Assembly: GCA_003833135.1 (NCBI GenBank)
Contig: QZLH01000011.1
Coordinates: 221,536-285,535 of the forward strand
Length of the DNA: 64,000 bases
DNA from: Oehlia diaphana
Lineage: Eukaryota > Glomeromycota > Glomeromycetes > Glomerales > Glomeraceae
Direction of reading: 5' to 3'
How positions within the stretch are numbered: the first letter of the stretch is position 1; each line of letters begins with the position of its first letter. The notes beneath the pieces were generated by a model. The model worked only from the letters and a program-made list of their open reading frames with translations, searched no databases and was not told the DNA's origin. The translations under genes and the position numbers were made by a program. Positions 1-9,619 of the stretch are shown one piece after another.

Positions 1-1131
1 TTTTTTTGGTTTTTTTTTTTTTTTTTTTTTTTCCTTTCGATATTTCGAATATTTTTTTAGAATCATAAAAAATCGTGATTTTTAAGCCCATGAACGGGTT
101 TTCCTTAATCTCTCATTAAAAGATTTACTTACTAATAATAAAAAAATGATGAAATGATATTTTTTTTTTTTTTTTATTGATAAAAATGCTATTGTTTCAA
201 AATATATCCAAATACCAAAGTCAAATAAATGCGTGTGATTGGTTTTTGATGATGATCATGGGGCCCAATTTACCCCCATCTTTTTTTTTCAATCAACCTA
301 AATAAATTCAATAAATAAATAGTTTTTCCTAATCTTTTATATCGGTTTTTTTTTATTCGACGGAGAAAGATTCCGGTAACACGAGTAAACAAATGTTCTT
401 TTGTCTTTTTTTTTTATTCGTATCCAAATCAGAAATTCAATAAACGTGATAAAAAAGGTTTTTGAAAGATAAAAATTCTAAAAAAAGCTTTTTTTTGCTT
501 TTTTTTTTTTTTGATTTAATAAGAAATTATATATATATGTACTTGTATAGTTGTATATAACATAAATATAGTAGTATATAATATAATATAATATATATAT
601 ACATACAATATAACAATACAATGTAACAGATAAGATAATAATATATAATTAATAAATTATTATTATTATTATTTTTTTTTTTTTTGAGCGTACAAAAAGA
701 AAAATGGTTGGTTCTAATTTTTTTTCTACAAAACGAATTTGGAATTATTCAGAACTCGAACAAAGACCATAAGTTTCCATTTATTATTAAAACTTTCATT
801 AGAGCAAACTGCGGGTAATTTATATTTTTACCTTATCGAGATTATTATTATGATTTTTTACCATTTTGATCTTTGAAAAAAAAAAACCTACCGGAAAAAA
901 CTTTAAATAAAAGTTCCTTTTAATAATTTTCTTAATGATTTGTACCAATTAAAATAATTAAACTAATTAATATGAGAATATATATAAAATTTTCTTATAT
1001 AAAGACACCAAATTGGTGTCAAAAAAATTCTTTGATCAAAAAAAAACCATCTCGTCCATTTTTTTCGTTTTCTTTTCTTTAACGGCTAACACCACATATC
1101 TTCTACCAAACTTACCTCCTCCTCTAACATC
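1..1131. other. AT-rich intergenic stretch
   Basis: No gene is supported here. The stretch holds long T and A runs, a TA-rich microsatellite around 535-600 and TAT/ATT triplet runs near 655-675. The last 100 bases before 1132 would be the 5' region of the HMG-box gene. An open frame from 1013 begins at a TTG codon, overlaps the HMG-box gene in another frame and looks fortuitous. Confidence 0.6.
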
Positions 1132-1812
1132 ATGTCCAAAAATCGAACCGTTAAAAGAAAAGCATACGAATTACAAGGAAATTATCGCGTTTTCAGCCTA
1201 TACGAAAACGCGAGTATTGAAATGAATGTTCCTTGTAAATCTCCCGCTAATAAAACCGTTCATTTTGTGGGCGATAGATGCGACAATTGTGACGGGATGG
1301 TTGATAACTTAACTCTGGATGCGGAGTTGTTATCAGAAAACTCCGATAAGACAAGAAAGGCTATCAGCAATAAAAAAAAGGGAATTGTTAAAATTCCGCG
1401 ACCTCCTAATGCTTTCATAATTTATAGAAGAGAAAAGAAAGCAAGACATAACGACGTCTTTAATAAAAGAACGGAGGCCGAGATATCAAAAGAAGTCGGT
1501 AAAATGTGGCAAAACGAACCGGAAGAAACGAAAGATATGTATTATAGATTAGCGGAGCACGCTAAAAAAAAGCACTTAGAGAAGTATTCCGGGTATAAAT
1601 ATAAACCTGTAAGAGGTAAAAAAAAGGATAGTAGAAAAGATGATGAGCCCATCATCGAATCCATCGAATCCATCGAATCCAAATATAAAGAACCGCCACC
1701 GAATTCAGACCTAAATCCCGACTTAACTACTGATAGCGCCGCTTCAATCCCAGAGTCATTAATACAAAATCACGACGTTCATTTAGCAAACTATTCTTAT
1801 TACCTTTACTAA
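1132..1812 (+). CDS. HMG-box DNA-binding protein, MATA-HMG type
   Basis: Single-exon gene for 226 residues, started at the first ATG of the frame. An HMG box fills about residues 83-155. It opens with the IPRPPNAFIIYRR signature and keeps aromatic and basic core positions (EVGKMWQNEP, MYYRLAEHAKKKH). This form is the MATA-HMG class found in fungal mating-type and sexual-regulator proteins, and Glomeromycotina genomes carry many copies. Expected role: sequence-specific DNA binding and bending in the nucleus. The C-terminal tail has a lysine stretch and a small tandem repeat coding ESI-ESI-ES near 1655-1680. There are no introns, unlike most genes in this window. Whether this copy determines mating identity cannot be judged without its neighbours in other strains. 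Confidence 0.85.
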   Translation: MSKNRTVKRKAYELQGNYRVFSLYENASIEMNVPCKSPANKTVHFVGDRCDNCDGMVDNLTLDAELLSENSDKTRKAISNKKKGIVKIPRPPNAFIIYRREKKARHNDVFNKRTEAEISKEVGKMWQNEPEETKDMYYRLAEHAKKKHLEKYSGYKYKPVRGKKKDSRKDDEPIIESIESIESKYKEPPPNSDLNPDLTTDSAASIPESLIQNHDVHLANYSYYLY

Positions 1813-2922
1813 GTATAAGAAGTTTAAAATAAGTTTTCGAATTTTTTTAAGACGATTTATTCTTAGTTATCATGAATTCAAATTTTTTTAAATTTTTTTT
1901 GTCGACTTATTCAAATGGACACTTACAAAATTTTTTTATGTCAAATTTTTTTTATAACCCGTTTTTTTTTAATATAAGTTTCTATGATATATTAAGATTT
2001 TCTTTTTAATAGTTTTAATAATTTTTTCCTCGTTTTATTCCTAGCTTTCGCGTTTCAATAATATTTTATAATCGTTTTATTTCCCTATATAATCGATAAA
2101 TTTTTTTTATTCGCTTTTAATTTTCAATCGATTTATTATTATGTTTAATTAATTTTATGCTAAATATAAAAATTAAAGTATCATAAAATTAATTGATATA
2201 CAGTATATCGAATTTTCAATCGTTTATCATATTTCCGGGATTTTATCGCTTGTTTTTGAAAAATAATTGGTCAAAATAAATCTGAACGGGCAAAAGCGGC
2301 AAAAAAGGAGCAAAGGTAACACCATTTTTTATTAATTACTCATTGTATATATTATATTTTTACGTATTTAGTAAAATGCATTTATTCAATATGGTAAAGA
2401 AAAAGAAAAAAAAGAAAAAATAATAAATGATTAATTATACGCAAAAATAGTTTAAAACTTTTCCAAATGACAATACTATAAAGAAATTCTAAATTTTCTA
2501 GATTAAAAAAATATGGTTTCTACTAATTAATCGGAAAAACAAATTTGGTTTATAATTCACAAACTTTTTATCATAATGAGGTCATAATAATATTAATAAT
2601 ATTAAACATAAAACCATTCATTCATTATATCAGATCATTTTTTTTACATTCATTTGAAAATTTATACCTAAATTAACCACATAAGGTTTAAATTTGGACT
2701 TGATTTACATTCTAAATGACGTAATTCTTACCTAATTGATACTAATTGATACAATTTATTTTTAGCTATGATTTTGTATATAAAAACGAACCATTATTAT
2801 TATTATCATTTAAAAATCTTTTTTAACCTTCAATTTATTGATTGCGTTATTTAAGTTTTGGTTTTTTTTTTCTGACTTTAAAAAAAAAAAAAAATATCCG
2901 ATCGAGATTAAATTAATTAATT
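1813..2922. other. AT-rich intergenic stretch
   Basis: No coding signal is seen on either strand. It presumably holds the 3' region of the HMG-box gene and the promoter of the methyltransferase gene. Low-complexity A/T runs are the only visible structure. Confidence 0.6.
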
Positions 2923-3727
2923 ATGTTATTAAATTTTATTAATCATTCATTATCATCTCATACACCATTATTCATAGCATATTTCTTACTCTTTTTAATA
3001 AACGTATTATTTGATACATGTTTATCAAATTCAGATTCAACATATTATTCTCTTTTATTTGATTATGATAATGATTCAAATTATGATTATTTTACTTCAT
3101 CATCAACAACATCTAATAATATATCTTTTATAAGAAAATCTTCAAAATCTTTTTTTTTATTTTATTTTATAAATTCATTTTGTTTTGGTTTACCTTTTAT
3201 TTTTATATTATTATTAGAATATAATAATAATGATGATGATATTATTGGTAAAATTTATCCTTATCAATTTGAATCTTTCATTACTTGGTTTGGTATATTT
3301 TTGATTTTTTTGGGTATTTGGTTAAGATGGTATGCTATGAAAATCAATAAATTTTTTACTAGAATTCTTAGAATTGGTGAAGAATTCATAGTTACTGAAG
3401 GTATATAATGAGATGTTTTGAAATGTTTTCCTAATTTTTTTTTTTTTTTAATTATAACATTTTCCTAATTTTATAAATATTCTTCTTTTTTATTAAGGTC
3501 CATATAGATATATTAGACATCCAGGTTATTTGGGTCAATTGTTAATATGGATTGGTTTTGGTTTATCATCAGGAAATTATTTAGTCGCTTTAATTATTTT
3601 TATTGTAATTATTTTAACTTATTTGTATAGAATTAGAAGAGAAGAAGTTATTTTATTAAGAACTTTTGGTGTTGATTATTTGGAATATTCTACTAGAGTT
3701 AGTAAATTAATTCCTTACATTTATTAA
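2923..3727 (+). CDS. STE14: Protein-S-isoprenylcysteine O-methyltransferase
   Basis: Two exons, 2923-3400 and 3498-3727, code for 235 residues. The enzyme methylates the C-terminal prenylcysteine of CaaX proteins such as Ras and fungal a-type pheromones, in the ER membrane, using S-adenosylmethionine. The catalytic C-terminal half is clear: the motif GPYRYIRHPGYLG spans the splice junction, followed by a hydrophobic hairpin and RREEVILLRTFG, the ICMT signature. The N-terminal third is hydrophobic but carries an acidic, serine-rich loop of low complexity (about residues 43-70) that the family usually lacks. Length is close to the usual 200-290 residues. The gene lies downstream of the HMG-box gene on the same strand, 1.1 kb away. 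Confidence 0.88.
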
Positions 3728-4446
3728 AAAAAAAAAAAATCCCACTGGATGAAAAAAATATGGACTCCTTAAAAATAACATTCTTTTGTAGATATAAATA
3801 TATATATATATTTTTTATATATTAAGTGAAATATAAACAATCTTTATTTTAAGTTTTTATTAATTTAATGTATATTATTATAATAAGAACATTTCTTATA
3901 CAATTTATACAATTTTAAATTAAAATTAAATATTTAAGGAAACTTTTCCCATATAAAATAAATTATTTCTATTCTATTTTCCTATCACATCCAAACTTTA
4001 ACTACCAGATCGATCTTTGCTTTTTTTATCAATTTAAAACATTACCACTCATCGATATATCTTTTCTTTCCTATCAACATCCAAACGTTAACTACTTCCG
4101 ATCTTAGATCGATATTCTATTCTCTAACTATCTTATCAAAACGTTACCGCTCATCGATACATCTTTCACATCCAAACGTTAACTTCTTCCGACTTCAGAT
4201 CGATGTTCTATTCTTTATCTTTGCTTTCCTATCACACCCAAACCATTAATTTCTTCCGATCTCAAACGTTGACTTCAATTTCTACTTCCGACCCAGATAA
4301 TTGTAACCATTTTACTTCACCTAAGTGATTATCAAAGGCGGCATCTGTTCGGATAAATTATCCGTAGAAGGAAGAATGATAAACTGCGATGTTTAAAAAG
4401 ACTAAACATCGATGAATTAAAAAATTTTCTCTTTTTAACACAATAA
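3728..4446. repeat. Intergenic stretch with a degenerate tandem repeat
   Basis: Between about 3970 and 4290 the core CATCCAAACGTTAACT recurs at irregular spacing, followed each time by TTCCGA and a GATCGAT block. About four diverged units can be read. It lies between the convergent 3' ends of the methyltransferase gene and the acidic-protein gene and has no open frame. Its role is unknown. Confidence 0.5.
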
Positions 4447-6684
4447 TCAAAACATTGTATCAAAAAATGCGTCTTCTGAATCTTGATTCTTCTCATTTAA
4501 AAAGTATTGTGATTTTGAATCATATATCTTTCGTCCTTGAAATAAATCATTCGTCTTATCTCTAAAAGGACTTTTCGGTCGTAAATGTGATGACATTACG
4601 CTCAAATTATTTGAATCGTATCGCTTGTTAGGCGATTCCAAATCAGAATCTATATTGTGCATATCATCATCTTCAAATGAATCATAATCTAATAAATCAA
4701 TGTCATTATCTATATTATCTTTTTGTGAAAACTTTGTAGTGTATTCATTACATGTATTCATAGTTGTTGTATCTTTGATTCCAAAGAGAAACTGTATATC
4801 TTCCTCATCCCAAAAGTTTTCATAATTCTCGGAATCTGAAGATTGTTCCAATTCTTCAACCAAATTTTGATTATCTTCAAACTCATCAAACATTGATTCG
4901 ACATCATCAACATCCAGCACCTTTTCAATAATGTTCATGTCATCATTATCTAATAATGATTCATTATCTTCAGATTCCAGATTAACAGATAAATCATAAT
5001 CCGTATCGTTGGTTTGATAAGAAACATCAAAATCTGTTTCAGGCACATCAGGCACATCATGAGTAACCTTTGTCTTCTGTTTCAAATCAGAAGATTTTCT
5101 TGATTTAGCCGCTTCTCGTTCTTCGATGCGGCTGTCTAATACCTCTTCGTCACTTGACGAATGCTAAAAAAAGATCAAAGTAAATTTCATAATAATAATA
5201 ATAAACATCTAAATAAAATTTTGATTTCTCTCACCTCAACAAATGATGTAGTAGGCACATTTATGTCTCTGGCAATAGTGTATAACCCATTTTCCAGGAT
5301 GTTCCTTATCCGTTTCGAGGTCAGATTCTGGTCTTTAATATCTTGTTGTAATGGGAACGATAAATTAACTCGATCACGCGTTTCCTGAAAAAAAAAATCA
5401 ATTTAATTAATTTAATTATTACTTATATATTATTAGTAATTCAATCGTTAATGCATAATAAAAAATGGTATACTTGGATGTGTTTATTGGTTTGCGATCG
5501 AAACTCATCATTAGGACTATTACTGATAATACGCGCGATAGAATTCGAAATTGTTGGAATATACTTTGTTATAGATTGTAATTTCTATAGCAAATCCAAA
5601 CAGAAAGCAGATTACATAACATGAATAAGGTTACACAACGGTTGTACGCTTTGATTATAACGCTTACTTCTTGATAATTTGGTGAAAATATGAGCGGATA
5701 TCTTTGCGATAATAGGTTTTTCATTAAGCTTCGAAATGCCAAATCAATTGCGGCGATTTCTAAGGAGAGTTCCTGCTTTTCTGTTGTTAACTTCCGTCGT
5801 AACAATGCTGCGTGTGTGACGCGAAATATTGTCAAGGAAAATGAAATAGATTGAAAACGTATTAAATAATTATTAACAAAAATGGATATCATCATTAATG
5901 GTAACCCAATTTAACATAATAGTCAATTGAGTTAGCGTTCCGTGTGGTGGTATCTGGTTTGCCTGATCGTGAGAAATGTATGGCATAGAGCATTGGCTTC
6001 CAGCTGCATATAACCAGTATTCTAAATGATCGAGTGCACGATTAATATAAATCTTTTTTAAGTGGTTTGTAAAATATAAGAAAACTAACTTTTACTAAAT
6101 TGTCGAGATTTTACTATTGGTTCTGGTTCAATATTAGAGAAACCAAATTGTTTCCATATCTATCAATAATTAGCATTTGATTAAATCTAATCCATAATTT
6201 AAGATTTATAATCCATAATTAAAGATTCATAATCCATGATTAAAGGTTCATATAATAATATACCTCCGGTCTACATAGGCGCTTTAGTACTATACTTTCT
6301 TTTTTCGTATTAAGAGTATATAATTTGCCGTCTATCCTGTTAACAAAGTGTTTTAAGAGTCAAAGATACTTTTCAAACGCGTAAATAAACGTAAATTTTG
6401 GCTTAAAACAAAAAGGATATATTGACATTGACTTTTCCCTCTGACAAAATAATGTCCATTTTTTGAATGTCCTCCTCACTGAGCTGGTTCATGGTCGGAA
6501 TTAGTTGTAGGTTATATTCGATACTTTGAACACACGTTATTTTTAACATGCTAAACGTCGGTTGTTGAACGGCTTCGGTTACTGTTTTCAGGCAATTTGG
6601 AGTTATACACAAAGTCGAAGTACGTTCAATTGTGTGATTAGGAAAGGTTTGCGTCGCAACACTCCTAACACTTTTTTTAGACAT
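4447..6684 (-). CDS. Uncharacterised protein with acidic C-terminus
   Basis: I do not recognise this family. Eight exons join in frame for 541 residues: 6421-6684, 6264-6338, 6090-6159, 5906-6021, 5668-5790, 5474-5584, 5235-5384 and 4447-5163. The N-terminal half (about 1-300) looks folded: a Cys-containing start, a segment with VSVN-like strands and IWKQFGF, then YWLYAAGSQCSMPY, then a helical leucine-rich stretch. Residues 304-541 are strongly acidic (runs of D, E and S) and probably disordered. The first intron has no in-frame canonical pair with a good donor, but works as an AT-AC intron with an ATATCCTTT donor; see the separate entry. The gene is divergent from the TMEM230-like gene, 321 bp apart. 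The exon 4 to 5 junction (acceptor at 5791) is the least certain. Confidence 0.65.
6339..6420 (-). other. Candidate U12-type AT-AC intron
   Basis: Intron 1 of the acidic-protein gene. Read on the minus strand it begins ATATCCTTTTTG, a full match to the U12 AT-AC donor, and ends TTAAC. Splicing there joins AAT to AGG in phase 0 and keeps the frame open. A branch-like ATCTTTGAC (7 of 9 to TTCCTTGAC) puts the branch A about 21 nt from the 3' end. The best canonical alternative, a weak GTTTTA donor, would shift the junction by three residues. Confidence 0.75.
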
Positions 6685-7005
6685 TATTAAGGTAAAGTTT
6701 CGTGTAGATAATCGGAAATGACCCAATAATGTAAATATATTTATGATTGGCTGTCAGGAAATTTCTTCACATGATATGATGAACATCCACTAACCTCTTT
6801 TACAAACTTTTATATACTTATATGAAAGTCGGAAGACGTGCGTTTTGCAAATATATCGTTTTTGATTAATCGTTCTTTGTTTCATAAATTCTTCACACTG
6901 TTGATATTTTTTTTTTTACTTCCCAGTTCTTTTTAATTTATTACCATATAAGCCGAACAATAATTTCTATAACAGTATAATAGTTTTATTTTACTGAATA
7001 TAAAA
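6685..7005. promoter_or_regulatory. Divergent intergenic region
   Basis: This 321 bp gap separates two divergent start codons and should hold both promoters. No motif stands out beyond A/T runs. Confidence 0.4.
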
Positions 7006-7614
7006 ATGCGAGGTTTAAGAGGGTTTAGAACTAGAAGATATATACAACTGGAAGACACTGGCTTTTCCGATGCGCAGTTTCGAAGACCAGTTTACCCGAG
7101 TACGTATTTCTATTTAAGAAAGATTGTTATTATTGTTAATGTTTGAAATTTTTTAATATCTGGCTTTATAATGATTGATTAAAATTTATTTCATATTTAT
7201 ATATAGTTCCATGGAAATCAATTATTTTAGCTACAATTTTATTTGTACTGGGTTCTTTAGGGATTATTTTGGGATCACTTATTATAACTGGTGTTATCGC
7301 AAACGAGGTATGAATTTTTTAAAATTTAAAATTTAAAAGCATTATCATAGAATAATTTTATTTATAAATCAAATGTTTAAATAATTTAGGAATGGTTAGA
7401 TAGAGGGAAACCTTTCTTTTTCCTTGGGTCGTTATTATTTATACCTGGTAATTAAAAAATAAGAAATAATTTGGTTATTTGTGATTTGATTTTTTTTCTT
7501 AACTAAAATATTTCATTTTCTTATTATTGAATAGGTGCTTATCATGTTGGACTTGCTTATTATGCATATAAAGGATATGATGGCTATGATTTCAATCAAA
7601 TCCCTGACTGGTAA
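7006..7614 (+). CDS. TMEM230-like small membrane protein
   Basis: Four exons (7006-7099, 7207-7307, 7390-7447, 7535-7614) code for 110 residues. The core PWKSIILATILFVLGSLG, then FFFLGSLLFIPG, AYHVGLAYYAYKGYDGY and a final IPDW follow the TMEM230 (DUF872) family throughout: two membrane segments joined by a short loop and a conserved tyrosine-rich end. The family acts in endosomal and synaptic-vesicle trafficking in animals; in fungi the job is less clear. The N-terminus is short, basic and cytosolic in type. Its 3' end converges on the J-protein gene, 194 bp away. Confidence 0.85.
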
Positions 7615-7808
7615 AATCAAAATAATATATAAACCACTTATTAAGTATATTAAGTATATGTGTATTTTAGAATGTTACATAACAAATTATTATATTATAT
7701 TATATATATGAATTCATTAGTTTAAATCATTATATTAAGTCATTAAATTAAATTCATTTTTTCATATAATTTTGGAGGTTCAATTATGTTAATTATATTA
7801 ATATTCAA

Positions 7809-8510
7809 TTAATTATTTAATGAACCTTCTTGCTTAATTATAAATAATTCATCTCTCCGAAATTCTTGTGCGAAAATTTGACCACTAGTTCCAAGCATTA
7901 TCGTTACGAATACTATTAACCCTAATCTAATCATTTTGTGGCTTTGTCTATATTCCAATGAACCCCTCATATTCTTTTCTCTCTCTTTATGAACTTCAGA
8001 TTTTGCTCTCCTGAGTTCTTCCCCATAATGTCTTTGAAAATGTTCCTGAAAATTGAACTCTGTTCGTTGCTTATTATGAAAATTAAATCCTGATTTACTA
8101 CGTCCAGTTGTACCAGAATACACACCAGAATTATTTCCACGATGTCTCACATGAGGTCGATTATAATTATAAGAATTTGAAGGTTTATTGTTAAGTTGGT
8201 GCCGTATTGATTGATCATATTCTCTTCGACTTTGTTCTTTGCTTAAGATTGAATATGCTTCATTTATGCGAATAAATTTTGAAGCTGCCGTTTTATCGCC
8301 TATATTTGCATCTGGGTGATATTTTTTTGATAATTTATAAAATTGGGATTTTATTAATTTGGGATCAGCCTCGGGAGGAACTCCTAAAACATCATAATGG
8401 TGCCGTGAAATTATAAGTGATTGCGAAAAAAAACGACGTTGAGTATATGAACTAAGCGAGAAACTAAAAGGACTTGAAGAACAATTACAACAACCAAATG
8501 CTTTTTTCAT
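7809..8510 (-). CDS. Mitochondrial-type J-domain protein
   Basis: Single-exon gene for 233 residues. I take the ATG at 8510; an in-frame TTG lies 24 bases upstream. Residues 1-34 are rich in S, F and R with almost no acidic residues and look like a mitochondrial presequence. A J domain follows at about 38-100, starting HHYDVLG and carrying HPD at 65-67, the motif that stimulates Hsp70 ATPase. After a basic, Asn/Gly/Arg-rich linker there is one hydrophobic segment near 195-215, suggesting a membrane anchor. The layout resembles DNAJC30-like single-pass J-proteins, but I cannot assign orthology. It is divergent from the CutA gene, with 135 bp between starts. Confidence 0.8.
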   Translation of the reverse strand: MKKAFGCCNCSSSPFSFSLSSYTQRRFFSQSLIISRHHYDVLGVPPEADPKLIKSQFYKLSKKYHPDANIGDKTAASKFIRINEAYSILSKEQSRREYDQSIRHQLNNKPSNSYNYNRPHVRHRGNNSGVYSGTTGRSKSGFNFHNKQRTEFNFQEHFQRHYGEELRRAKSEVHKEREKNMRGSLEYRQSHKMIRLGLIVFVTIMLGTSGQIFAQEFRRDELFIIKQEGSLNN

Positions 8511-8645
8511 ATTGAGAACAGTTATAAATTTCAAAATGCAGGAAAAGGTATAAAATAACAGATAACTGAGGTTACGTAATTATTACGAGCTGTCATTGGT
8601 CGATTAAAAACCACAAAATAATCAAAAAAAATTTGGTCATCAATC

Positions 8646-9421
8646 ATGATTCCTTCACTTTTACGATCACGTCGTTTTCATCAACCATTCCGCTTTCCGG
8701 ATTCTAAACCTTTGACTTTACGCTTATTCACCTTTACTCTTCTTCTTACACATTTATCACCTCGTCTTTTTTCAACAACTTTAGCCTGTGCAGCTCCTTC
8801 GCTAAAGACAGTTATGGAAAGTGCTGCGGCGTCACGTATCGTATATGTTACATGTCCGAATGCTGAGGTTGCTAATAAATTATCACGAGGTATAAGGTTT
8901 CCCAATAAGCATGGTTTCAATTCTTTACACTTGATATTTAATTAATCTTCACCAAAGGTTTATTACAAGAGAAACTTGTTGCTTGCGTTAATATTATACC
9001 ACAAGTTACTTCCCTTTATTGTAAGTTTAATTAGTTTACAAATTTTATTTTTTCGTGTTCTCTTAAGTCTTGTTTCAAATGATTTAGGGTGGGAAGGCAA
9101 AATTGAAGAGTCTACAGAACAATTATTAATGATAAAAACTTTGGAAAAGGTAAGTAAGCAAGTTTTAAGAATTTGCTTCAATAACTTTGTAATTAATTGT
9201 CTTCTTCTTTAGCATGTTAGTGAACTCACAGATTATGTAAATAAAAATCATGGTTACGAAGTTCCAGAGGTGCTTTCTATTAAAGTATGAAATCAGCTTT
9301 TTTATTCATTTTTTCCACATTGTCATGTAAAGAAATTAACCCTGAGCCTTTGTTTGTGAATTAGGTTGATGCGGGTAACGAGTCATATTTAAAATGGATC
9401 AAAGATAGTGTTAAACCATGA
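8646..9421 (+). CDS. CutA1-like protein with N-terminal extension
   Basis: Five exons (8646-8889, 8958-9020, 9088-9149, 9213-9284, 9365-9421) give 165 residues. Residues from about 60 follow CutA1: IVYVTCPNAEVANKLSRG, EKLVACVNIIPQVTSLYWW, EGKIEES, LLMIKTLEK, HGYEVPEVLSIK and a C-terminal YLKWI. The family forms a small trimer with a ferredoxin-like fold, linked to divalent-cation tolerance in bacteria and of unsettled role in eukaryotes. The first 55 or so residues are basic, rich in R, F, L and S, and suggest targeting to mitochondria or the secretory path. The Gemin5-like gene starts 198 bp downstream on the same strand. Confidence 0.9.
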
Positions 9422-9619
9422 ATTAGATTTATCTTGTAAATTCTCTTATTTTTGTATAAAATTTTTTTATATGTAAAAACTGTTATAACTAAATGTTATA
9501 CGGGTGTAATGATGATCTTCACGTGAACGTAATTAAAGTTAATTTTGGTATAAATTATTTAAAAAATTTTTCTCCTTTAAAACGTGTCCTTGATACTTTA
9601 CCGTATATATTGAACGAAC

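Noticed and set aside
20..32. Long T and A runs as retroelement tails
   Set aside because: Such runs occur throughout the window at intron ends and spacers; without target duplications or coding parts they are not evidence of retroelements.
1013..1225. Open frame overlapping the HMG-box start
   Set aside because: Starts at TTG, is out of frame with a clear HMG-box gene and has no recognisable features.
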